In this document: positions 30,083 through 36,506 of the stretch, piece by piece
Layout: every line of letters begins with the position of its first letter
Position numbering within the stretch: position 1 is the stretch's first letter
Assembly (NCBI GenBank): GCA_002364005.1
Contig: DEXG01000006.1
Coordinates: 37,589 to 74,094, forward strand
Length of the DNA stretch: 36,506 nt
Source of the DNA: Phycisphaerales bacterium UBA3190
GTDB lineage: Bacteria; Planctomycetota; Phycisphaerae; Phycisphaerales; UBA1924
Direction of reading: 5' to 3'
Position numbers and translations under genes: made by a program
The notes under the pieces: generated by a model
Seen by the model: the letters and a program-made list of their open reading frames with translations, nothing else
The model's database searches: none
What the model was told of the DNA's origin: nothing

Positions 30083-31288
30083 TCATTTGTTGATGCTGAT
30101 CATCTGCCACATGGGCAAGAAGACCGAGAGTGCCACGAGCAGGACGATGCCCGCCATAGCGATGGTGATCATGGGCTCGACGATCGTGTTGACATTCTTT
30201 GCCAGGTGATCAGAGAGCCGGTCGTAGTGGCGTGCGATGATGTTGCCCGCCCTGGCGAGCTCTTTCGAGTCATTCCCCGAGCCGAAGAGTCGCCTTGCGA
30301 AGCTCGGCAGGCCGTGCGCGCTGTTGATGACATCGCCGAGCGCCTCGCCGCTCCGCATGCGGTCGCACAGTCGGACGCACTCGAGCTGGAAGACCGGGCG
30401 ACCGGTTGCCGAGCCGGCAATCTCGATGGCCTCGATCACCTCGATGCCTGACTCAAGCCCGATGCTCATGACGCGGCTGAACCGGGCGGTGGTCACCGCG
30501 GTCAGCATCTGCCCGACATATGGGAGCTTGTGCAAGAACCGCTCGATATTGAGCCGCCCCGTTTCGTTCTTCCAGGCCTTAATGAGCGAGATCACCGAAG
30601 CGAATATCACGCCGAGATAGACCCACCAGTATGTGACAATCGAAACACCCATGATGCGGATGATGCGTGTGCTCAGCGGGAGCTCGACGCCGTTGGTCTC
30701 AAAGATGGTCGCGAACTTCGGCACGACGAAGATGACGATCACGCTCAGAGCGAGCACGACGAAGCAGATCACGATGATCGGATACATCAGCGCCCGCTTG
30801 ATCTGCTGGGTCGTTTCGATGCCGCGCTCGAGCATGTCAGCAAGGTGCGAGGTCACGGGGCCGATCTGACCGGTCTTCTCGGCCGACTTCAGGGTCTCGA
30901 TATACACCCCGCCGAACACATGCTCGTACTTGCTGAAGGCCACCGTGATTTTCTCACCCGACTCGATCATCGTGGCGATGTCGTAGATCATGTCCCGCAG
31001 GGCGGGGTTCTTCTCATGCTCGGAGATCGAGTGCAGCCCCCGGCTGATCGGGATGCTCGCCTCCACCAGCACGCTCATCTCACGGGTGAGCGTGGCGATT
31101 TCCAGCTGGCTGATGCGGTGGTTCTTGAACAACGCACCCTTGATCGTGCTCTGCTTCACGGTCAGGGGTGTGAGCCCCTGATCGATCAGCATCTGGAAGG
31201 CGGTCTGCTCGTTGCGAGCATCGATCCGCCCGGTTCTACGGGCACCGCCGCCATCGACCGCCTGATACTTGTATGAAATCGTCGACAT
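30083..31288 (-). CDS. gspF: GspF/PilC inner-membrane platform protein
   Basis: 401 residues with the usual two cytoplasmic helical domains and three membrane helices: YPIIVICFVVLALSVIVIFVVP, WVYLGVIFASVISLI, and a final IVLLVALSVFLPMWQMI. Family phrases include FTREMS-like LTREMSVLVEASIPISRGL and ESGEKITVAFSKYEHVFGGVY. It couples the ATPase to fibre assembly. GGGAGG precedes the ATG, and it follows the ATPase gene by 12 bases. Confidence 0.92.
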   Translation of the reverse strand: MSTISYKYQAVDGGGARRTGRIDARNEQTAFQMLIDQGLTPLTVKQSTIKGALFKNHRISQLEIATLTREMSVLVEASIPISRGLHSISEHEKNPALRDMIYDIATMIESGEKITVAFSKYEHVFGGVYIETLKSAEKTGQIGPVTSHLADMLERGIETTQQIKRALMYPIIVICFVVLALSVIVIFVVPKFATIFETNGVELPLSTRIIRIMGVSIVTYWWVYLGVIFASVISLIKAWKNETGRLNIERFLHKLPYVGQMLTAVTTARFSRVMSIGLESGIEVIEAIEIAGSATGRPVFQLECVRLCDRMRSGEALGDVINSAHGLPSFARRLFGSGNDSKELARAGNIIARHYDRLSDHLAKNVNTIVEPMITIAMAGIVLLVALSVFLPMWQMISINK

Positions 31289-31300
31289 GATGCCTCCCGA

Positions 31301-32995
31301 TCAGGCGCTGAGCCGGTACTCTGATTCGTCATCGGACGCAAGCACGACATCGACGGTTGCGTGGAGCTTGCGAACCTCTTCGATGCTGGTGATGCCCATG
31401 CGGGCTTTTTCGACACCGTCTTCAAGCATCAAACGCATGCCTTCCCCACGGGCACAGGCAAAGATTTCGGTTGCGTTCGCCCCCTGCTCGATGAGCTCAC
31501 GAACTCCCCCCGTGGCGCAGAGCAGCTCGTAAACGCCGACCCGGCCCTTGTAGCCCAGGTTCATGCATTTACTGCAACCGGTGCCCTTGAGAAACTTCTC
31601 GTTGCCGTTGGGCTCGATCCCCAGCTCCCGAAGCTCGCTGGGCTCCGGGTGGTCTTGAGCGACACAGTCTGGGCAGACGCGTCGAACGAGGCGCTGAGCC
31701 AGCACCCCGAGGAGGGCGTTTGTCACCGCAAAGGCGGGAACGCCGAACTCGCGCAATCGCGGGATCGCGCCGATCGCATCATTGGTATGCAGGGTTGAGA
31801 ACACAAGGTGGCCGGTGAGCGCGGACTGCACCGCGATCTTGGCGGTCTCCTCGTCCCGGATCTCGCCGAGCAGGATGACATCGGGGTCCTGGCGGAGCAT
31901 GGACCGCAACGCGCTGGCAAATGTCATCCCGATCTCGGCGTTCGCCTGGACCTGACGCACCATGGGCAAGCGGATCTCGACCGGGTCCTCAATGGTCATG
32001 ATGTTGCGTTCGAGTGTGTTGATCTCGTTGAGCGCGGTGTACAGCGTCGTCGTCTTGCCCGATCCGGTCGGGCCGGTGACGAGCACGATGCCGTGCGGCT
32101 TGTTGACCATCTGTGTGAACGCCTCGCTCACATCCAGCGGCATCCCAAGGTCCTTGATCTGACCGATGGCGCTGGCATTGCTGAGCAAACGCAGCACCGC
32201 GTTTTCGCCGTGAATCGTTGGGATGATGCTCAGACGCACATCGACGGGGACGCCGTTGTGCTTGAACCTGAACTTGCCGTCCTGCGGGCGTCGGGTCTGG
32301 GTCACATCGAGATGCGCCATCACCTTGAGTCGCTGCACGAGCCCCTCGTGCATGCTGATATCCGGGCCACGCTGGGTTTGCAGCACGCCATCGACGCGGA
32401 ATCGCAGCAGCAGGCGTTTGTCGTCGGGGTTGATGTGAATATCGCTGACATTCTGCTCAGCGGCTGAGAACAGGATCTGATTGACCGCGGCAACAACCGG
32501 CTCGCTGCTGTTCTCCTGCTCCTGCTCGGCGTCCTCGTTCTCGACCTCCGGAGCCCCGGTATCGAGTGTGTACGCACGGGTGATCAGGAGCCGCAGCTGC
32601 TGGGCGTCGCAGACCACCGGATCGATCTGCTTCTTGAGTGTCTGACGCAGCTCGTCGATCGCTTGCAGATCGAGCGGGTCCTCCATCGCGACCGTGGCGA
32701 TCTCGCCGATCGTGAAGATCGGGAACGCCCGGAGACGCTCGGACATCGACTTGCGCATGCAACGCGACTGCCTGATGTCGATGTCGAACTTCTGCAAGTC
32801 CACGAACGGATACTCGCAGATGGTTGCCTTGGCAACCGCGACATCGAAGGGCGAAACGATGTTCGACCTGATCACGCCTTCGTCAAAGCTGACCTCGCGC
32901 TCGATGATGTAGCTGCGGAGCTTGGCGGCGTTCTCCTGGGTGAGTTTCTCACCCTCGATCAGCACCTGAATAATGAACTCTGCGGTATCAAGCAT
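31301..32995 (-). CDS. gspE: GspE/PilB assembly ATPase
   Basis: 564 residues. The N-terminal GspE-N region (1 to ~130) is followed by the ATPase: Walker A GPTGSGKT (308-315), Asp box IEDPVE, Walker B DVILLGEIRDEE (372-383), His box TGHLVFSTLHTND. Two Cys pairs (441/444 and 474/477) form the zinc site of extension/secretion ATPases. A 20-residue acidic insert (ENEDAEQEQEN) links the N-domain to the core. The gene overlaps the end of the PilZ gene by eight bases, so PilZ and the ATPase are made together. No PilT-type retraction ATPase is present nearby. Confidence 0.95.
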   Translation of the reverse strand: MLDTAEFIIQVLIEGEKLTQENAAKLRSYIIEREVSFDEGVIRSNIVSPFDVAVAKATICEYPFVDLQKFDIDIRQSRCMRKSMSERLRAFPIFTIGEIATVAMEDPLDLQAIDELRQTLKKQIDPVVCDAQQLRLLITRAYTLDTGAPEVENEDAEQEQENSSEPVVAAVNQILFSAAEQNVSDIHINPDDKRLLLRFRVDGVLQTQRGPDISMHEGLVQRLKVMAHLDVTQTRRPQDGKFRFKHNGVPVDVRLSIIPTIHGENAVLRLLSNASAIGQIKDLGMPLDVSEAFTQMVNKPHGIVLVTGPTGSGKTTTLYTALNEINTLERNIMTIEDPVEIRLPMVRQVQANAEIGMTFASALRSMLRQDPDVILLGEIRDEETAKIAVQSALTGHLVFSTLHTNDAIGAIPRLREFGVPAFAVTNALLGVLAQRLVRRVCPDCVAQDHPEPSELRELGIEPNGNEKFLKGTGCSKCMNLGYKGRVGVYELLCATGGVRELIEQGANATEIFACARGEGMRLMLEDGVEKARMGITSIEEVRKLHATVDVVLASDDESEYRLSA

Positions 32996-33416
32996 GGTCA
33001 GCCCCCGTCCCGGCGTCTTCGCTGATGCCGCTCAGCTTTTCGATCAGTGCCTCGACCTGTGCCTTCGATTCTTCATCCTGATCGGTGAATGAACACCCGA
33101 TCTGGTACGCGGGGCGCCGATCGGTCATCAGCACACGCTGCACCCGCAGCGTACAGCTGAGCAGTGGCGGGTTCGATTTGTCATGGAAATCGAACACCTC
33201 GATCTCAAGATCCACATTGCGTGGCAGGAAGACATCGATAATGAATCCCAGCCCGCCAGCGGCAAAGTCGATCACATCGACATCGATCCAGCGGTCATCG
33301 TCGCAGACACCCTTGGTGAAGTTCAAGATCTCCGCGTGATGGGGCGCAACGCGAACGCGTGCGGGCATCACGATCTCGAAGCGCACTGATCGTCTGACTA
33401 TGAGTCCACTGTCCAT
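32988..33416 (-). CDS. PilZ domain protein, likely c-di-GMP receptor for the secretion ATPase
   Basis: 142 residues from the ATG at 33416, with GAGGGG 7 bases upstream. The c-di-GMP motif RxxxR is present (Arg8-Arg12 in RRSVR). The second motif, usually (D/N)xSxxG, reads DFAAGG, so Ser is replaced by Ala. The PilZ beta-barrel continues to YQIGCSFTDQ, then a Ser/Glu-rich helix. Because its 3' end overlaps gspE, c-di-GMP control of the assembly ATPase is likely (inference). The frame is open to an ATG at 33581 and would add 55 plausible-looking residues, so the start is not fully settled. Confidence 0.83.
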   Translation of the reverse strand: MDSGLIVRRSVRFEIVMPARVRVAPHHAEILNFTKGVCDDDRWIDVDVIDFAAGGLGFIIDVFLPRNVDLEIEVFDFHDKSNPPLLSCTLRVQRVLMTDRRPAYQIGCSFTDQDEESKAQVEALIEKLSGISEDAGTGADHA

Positions 33417-33599
33417 GTCGTCGCCCCTCGATTCTTCTCTAGGTTCAGGTTCGAACAAGTTCGCTATCGGTCTCTGGTACTCCTCCCTGAATAGGGTGTA
33501 GAAAGAATCCGATAGGTTCTGTATGGCTTGTTCAGCAGATGAGCCCGTGTTCGGGCCCTGTACGCCACCCAGCCCCCTCATTCTTCATCCGGATCTGGC

Positions 33600-33627
33600 T
33601 TGTTTAACAGCCGTTGACACCTATACT
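33600..33627 (+). promoter_or_regulatory. Sigma-70 promoter of rpsB-tsf
   Basis: TTGTTT (33600-33605), a 16-base spacer and TATACT (33622-33627). The start would be near 33634, giving a leader of about 150 bases. The 33417-33785 gap otherwise contains the possible upstream extension of the PilZ gene and the two leader hairpins. Confidence 0.6.
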
Positions 33628-33631
33628 TTGT

Positions 33632-33707
33632 GACGCGGTTTGATCGGGCCGCGTCATCCTGTATGGATTTGTTACACACACACGATCCCGGACACGCGTT
33701 CGGGATC
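33632..33707 (+). promoter_or_regulatory. Structured rpsB leader, possible S2 autoregulatory element
   Basis: Two stem-loops of the same form: GACGCGG (33632-33638), 10-base loop, CCGCGTC (33649-33655); and GATCCCG (33684-33690), 10-base loop, CGGGATC (33701-33707). Both have 7 perfect pairs and lie in the predicted transcript before rpsB. The first starts at the transcription start itself. Confidence 0.45.
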
Positions 33708-33785
33708 AGGGATTCGTCACCAAAGCGCCCTAGTGCCGCGTCCGATCACGCTGCCGGTGTCGCTGACAAGGAACGGACCAGTATC

Positions 33786-34637
33786 ATGGCCAACACCCTC
33801 GTACAAGATCTCATTGAATCAGGCATTCACTTCGGACAGCGCACCAGCGGCTGGAACCCGAAGATGACGCCGTACATCTACGGCAAGCGCAACGGGATTC
33901 ACATCATCGACATCAAGGAGACCGTCAAGGGTCTGCTGCTTGCTCGCAAGTTCCTGACCAAAACGGTCTCGGGCGGCAAGGATGTCTGCTTCGTGGGCAC
34001 CAAGCGTCAGGCCAAGGGCGTGATCGAACAACGCGTCGGCGATGTCGAGATGCACTATGTCACTGAGCGTTGGCTCGGCGGCACCCTGACCAACTTCACC
34101 ACCATCCGCAACCGGCTCAAGCGACTCGAAGAACTCGAGGCCATCGAAGCCGACGACAACTTCGAGAGCTACTCGAAGAAGATGGAATCGCAGCTCCGTC
34201 GTGAGATGCGCAAGATCAAGCGCAACCTCGACGGCATCCGCCGCATGCACAAGATGCCCGGCGCGATCATCGCGATCGATGTCAACCGTGAGGCCACCGC
34301 GCTGCGTGAGGCACGCAAGCTCGGCATCCCCACCATCTGCCTGATCGATACCGATGGCGACCCAGACATGGCCGACATCGCGATCCCCGGCAACGACGAC
34401 TCGATGCGTTCGATCGATGTGATCGTGCGTGAGCTCTGTAAGGCGATCTCGGACGGCAAGACCGCCCGCGTCGAAAGCTCCGCAGGCCGCGAAGACAAGG
34501 GCGGAGCCAAGGACAGCGGCGCCCCCCGCCGTTCGCGCAGGGCCCAGTTCCCCGCCAACGAAGGATCATCGGCAACGGCAAACGAAGAGGGCGCGCCCGC
34601 CTCGACCACTGCCGCTGCAGCACCAAGCGATTCCTGA
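33786..34637 (+). CDS. rpsB: 30S ribosomal protein S2 (uS2)
   Basis: 283 residues. Typical segments are DLIESGIHFGQRTSGWNPKM, YIYGKRNGIHIIDIKET, FVGTKRQAKGVIEQ, RWLGGTLTNFTTIRNRL, PGAIIAIDVNREATALREA and GIPTICLIDTDGDPDMADI. The start at 33786 fits family length (MANTL...), with AAGGAA 12 bases upstream; the frame is open to 33630. The last ~55 residues form an acidic/Ser/Ala-rich tail (AGREDKGGAKDSG..., ending APSDS), longer than in most S2 proteins. Followed by tsf as in most bacteria. Confidence 0.98.
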   Translation: MANTLVQDLIESGIHFGQRTSGWNPKMTPYIYGKRNGIHIIDIKETVKGLLLARKFLTKTVSGGKDVCFVGTKRQAKGVIEQRVGDVEMHYVTERWLGGTLTNFTTIRNRLKRLEELEAIEADDNFESYSKKMESQLRREMRKIKRNLDGIRRMHKMPGAIIAIDVNREATALREARKLGIPTICLIDTDGDPDMADIAIPGNDDSMRSIDVIVRELCKAISDGKTARVESSAGREDKGGAKDSGAPRRSRRAQFPANEGSSATANEEGAPASTTAAAAPSDS

Positions 34638-34683
34638 TCAGAGCTGAAGTTTTTCATCGCCGGCTGATCAGTTCTCCCGGCGA
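34634..34683 (+). other. Stem-loops between rpsB and tsf
   Basis: Two copies of the palindrome CTGATCAG (34634-34641, covering the rpsB stop, and 34664-34671) can pair with each other or within themselves. TCGCCGG (34657-34663) pairs with CCGGCGA (34677-34683). No T-run follows, so this is more likely an attenuator or a processing site than a full terminator. Confidence 0.45.
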
Positions 34684-34763
34684 AGATTCAACCAGATTGC
34701 AACACCGGCGACGCCAAACAATCGCGGCTCGCCCAAAGACCATACAGGTGGAGACCCCCTGAA

Positions 34764-35591
34764 ATGTCAAGTACCAGTATCAGTGCTAAAGATGTGATGA
34801 ACCTCCGCAACAAAACCGGCCTGGCCATGATGGAGTGCAAAAAAGCACTCCAAGAGGCAAACGGCAATGTTGACGAGGCCGAGACCCTCCTTCGCAAGAA
34901 GCTCAAGGGCAAGATGGAAACCAAGTCCGACCGCGTCGCCGGCGAGGGCCGGGTCGAGGTCGCGGTCAGCGACGACGGCGCTCAGGCCGCACTCGTGAAG
35001 GTCAAGGCCGAGACCGACTTCACCGCCAAGAACGAGAAGTTCGTCGATGCGGTCAAGAAGATCGCCCAGCTCGCCCTCAACGCAGATGCGGGCGATGTCT
35101 CCCCCACCGACGAGATGAAGGAGATCATCGATGAGCTCCGCATCTCCACCGGCGAGAACATCTCGATCGACGCGATCGAGAAGCTCGTGGGCGAGCCTGG
35201 CAAGACCCAGTACGGTTTCTATGTCCACCACGACGGCAAGACCGGTTCGCTGATCGAAGCCCAGGGCGATGTCGATGGCGAAGTCCTCCGGCAGCTGGCG
35301 ATGCATGTCACCGCCGCCGTCCCCCGTCCGCTCGGCCTTACCAGCGACGACATCCCCAGCGATTTGGTCGAGAAAGAACGCAAGTTCCGTATCGATCAGG
35401 CCGTCGAGTCGGGCAAGCCCCAGCAGATCGCCGAGAAGATGGTCGAGGGTGGCATGAAGAAGTTCTTCTCCGAAGTCGCGCTCCTCGAGCAGCCTTTCGT
35501 TATGGATCCCTCCAAGGCCATCCGTGACCTGATCGGCGACGCCGAACTCTCCAACTTCCGCCGCTGGCAGGTTGGCGAGAGCGAAGGCTGA
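34764..35591 (+). CDS. tsf: Elongation factor Ts
   Basis: 275 residues. EF-Ts recycles EF-Tu-GDP. The family opening is KDVMNLRNKTGLAMMECKKALQEANGN (UBA-like domain), then KMETKSDRVAGEGRVEVAV, ALVKVKAETDFTAKNEKF with the conserved TDF, and AMHVTAA near the middle; the C-terminal part includes EKMVEGGMKKFFSEVALLEQPFV. GGTGGAG lies about 10 bases upstream. It sits 126 bases after rpsB and ends at a strong terminator. Confidence 0.97.
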   Translation: MSSTSISAKDVMNLRNKTGLAMMECKKALQEANGNVDEAETLLRKKLKGKMETKSDRVAGEGRVEVAVSDDGAQAALVKVKAETDFTAKNEKFVDAVKKIAQLALNADAGDVSPTDEMKEIIDELRISTGENISIDAIEKLVGEPGKTQYGFYVHHDGKTGSLIEAQGDVDGEVLRQLAMHVTAAVPRPLGLTSDDIPSDLVEKERKFRIDQAVESGKPQQIAEKMVEGGMKKFFSEVALLEQPFVMDPSKAIRDLIGDAELSNFRRWQVGESEG

Positions 35592-35616
35592 ATCCGATCC
35601 CTCATCCTGATTTCAT

Positions 35617-35647
35617 AACAGGCACGCTCCGCGTGCCTGTTTCTTTT
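35617..35647 (+). terminator. Intrinsic terminator of rpsB-tsf
   Basis: AACAGGCACGC (35617-35627), loop TCC, GCGTGCCTGTT (35631-35641): 11 perfect pairs followed by TCTTTT. Confidence 0.92.
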
Positions 35648-35696
35648 GTACACTTGAGTTTGGAAGTGTTACCAAAACTGAGCCATAAGGGACAAC

Positions 35697-36281
35697 ATGA
35701 ACACACAAGGCGAGCGATACACCATCCGGCGCAAGGTCTTCAAGATCTTCGGTGCCGCGTTCCATGTCTACGACGAGCACGGCTCGGTCGTTGGCTACTG
35801 CAAGCAGAAGGCGTTCAAGCTCCGCGAAGACATCAAGCTCTACACGGGCGAGGACATGAGCGACATGCTGCTCTCGCTCAACACACAGAGCATCATCGAC
35901 TTCGGTGCCACCTACACCGTTACGCTTCCCGATGGAACCCAGCTCGGCTCGCTCCGCCGCAAGGGGCTCAAGTCGTCATTCGTTCGCGACGAATGGCTGC
36001 TCTTCGACATGAACAATAACGAGATCGGCCGAGTGCGCGAGACCGGTTCCTTCGCACCGTTCGCCCGTCGTTACCTTGATTATGTCTCGATCCTCCTCCC
36101 CCAGCGATACGAGGTAACCCGTTCCCGCGATCAGAAAAACATCGCCAACCTCCGCCAGCACTTCAACCCGTTTATTTTCCGACTCGGGGTATCGATCCTC
36201 GACGAAGACGACGAGATCGATGATCTGCTGATCCTTGGGGCCACTTGCCTGATTGCTGCGATCGAGGGACGCCAGGAATAG
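35697..36281 (+). CDS. LURP-one-related / YxjI-like protein
   Basis: 194 residues. It opens with the family phrase YTIRRKVFKIFGAAFHVYDEHGSVVGYCKQKAFKL, typical of the LURP-one-related (tubby-like, scramblase-like) barrel, and continues with alternating strand patterns (TYTVTLPDGTQLGSLRRKGL, WLLFDMNNNEIGRVRE). Near the end is a hydrophobic helix (LLILGATCLIAAIEG), which may serve as the central helix of the barrel. Members bind phospholipid-like or unknown ligands; the biochemical role in bacteria is unknown. AGGGA lies about 6 bases upstream. It stands alone after the tsf terminator. Confidence 0.82.
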   Translation: MNTQGERYTIRRKVFKIFGAAFHVYDEHGSVVGYCKQKAFKLREDIKLYTGEDMSDMLLSLNTQSIIDFGATYTVTLPDGTQLGSLRRKGLKSSFVRDEWLLFDMNNNEIGRVRETGSFAPFARRYLDYVSILLPQRYEVTRSRDQKNIANLRQHFNPFIFRLGVSILDEDDEIDDLLILGATCLIAAIEGRQE

Positions 36282-36322
36282 ACTCTGACTCCAGCAAGTT
36301 ACACATCACAAGGAGGCACGCC

Positions 36323-36506
36323 ATGAATCATGACATGACACGACGAGACGCGATCGGTGGCATGGCCGCGATCGGGGCACTCGGGTTTGCCGGGAGCACC
36401 GCCAGCGCCGCACAGCCAAAGGTACGCCAGGCGCACATCTCGCCCGCGGCCATGGGCTTCGATGCGACAACCAGAGAATACAAGCTCCCCGATCTGCCCT
36501 ACGCCT
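36323..36506 (+). CDS. Exported Fe/Mn superoxide dismutase (5' part only)
   Basis: 61 codons are visible; the gene continues past the right edge. AAGGAGG lies 6 bases before the ATG. The N-terminus is a Tat-type signal: TRRDAIGGMAAIGALGFAGSTASAA. The mature start ends YKLPDLPYA, the near-invariant opening of iron/manganese superoxide dismutases. The enzyme would dismutate superoxide outside the cytoplasm. Tat export would allow metal loading before export. The metal ligands lie beyond the window. Confidence 0.85.
   Translation, partial: MNHDMTRRDAIGGMAAIGALGFAGSTASAAQPKVRQAHISPAAMGFDATTREYKLPDLPYA

Noticed and set aside
33417..33581. An extra 55 residues at the N-terminus of the PilZ protein
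   Set aside because: The frame is open and readable, but a strong GAGGGG ribosome-binding site precedes the inner ATG at 33416 and the outer ATG lacks one; kept as an alternative only.

Overview
This 36.5 kb window is a GC-rich chromosomal segment. Gene content and style point to a planctomycete, most likely of the Phycisphaerae. The evidence is two exported proteins with a Phycisphaerae-like PEP-CTERM variant tail (PAP motif, hydrophobic stretch, Arg cluster), a type II secretion/type IV pilus-like cluster with PilMNOP-like parts, FHA-GAF-SpoIIE and Hanks kinase-TPR proteins, and metal-transport permeases with fused DtxR-like domains. The taxonomic call is an inference. Nearly all of the window is ordinary chromosomal coding DNA; I see no phage, IS element or CRISPR array.

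Layout, left half. A partial minus-strand exported OstA-like gene (1-889) diverges from a YhaM-type exonuclease gene (990). Next come rpsD with a structured leader and a strong terminator, and a large membrane-anchored SurA/PpiD-like protein. Then a minus-strand operon encodes a B12-domain/MeaB GTPase fusion, PncC (CinA C-terminal domain) and ThiS, divergent from a 3-hydroxybutyryl-CoA dehydrogenase gene. A TPR gene and recX follow, then tandem tRNA-Glu(CUC)/tRNA-Glu(UUC), a small unknown gene, a CPBP intramembrane protease, rpsT and tRNA-Arg(ACG).

Middle. A two-gene 5-oxoprolinase operon (pxpB and a fused pxpC-pxpA) converges, with overlapping stop codons, on a five-gene manganese uptake unit read leftward (mntR, mntA, mntB, mntC, mntD). 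Both Mn permease subunits carry a DtxR-like C-terminal domain, and mntA has a clear sigma-70 promoter with a dyad over the start point. An FHA-GAF-SpoIIE phosphatase and a Ser/Thr kinase with TPRs follow, then two sorting-tail proteins and tRNA-Val(CAC).

Right half. An eleven-gene minus-strand cluster (33416 down to 24740) encodes PilZ, GspE, GspF, five type IV pilin-like proteins (GspG/H/I/J/K-like), a PilM-PilN fusion, PilO and a PilP/GspC-like protein. It forms a nearly complete inner-membrane and pseudopilus machine without a secretin or prepilin peptidase in view. It diverges from rpsB-tsf, followed by a LURP-one-like gene and the start of a Tat-exported Fe/Mn superoxide dismutase.

Recurring regulatory theme: a TATGCT/TATGAT -10 hexamer sits exactly six bases before the ATG of three genes (yhaM, the TPR gene, pxpB) that lack an obvious Shine-Dalgarno sequence. 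This suggests leaderless mRNAs. The same TATGCT hexamer, with a proper -35, precedes tRNA-Val.
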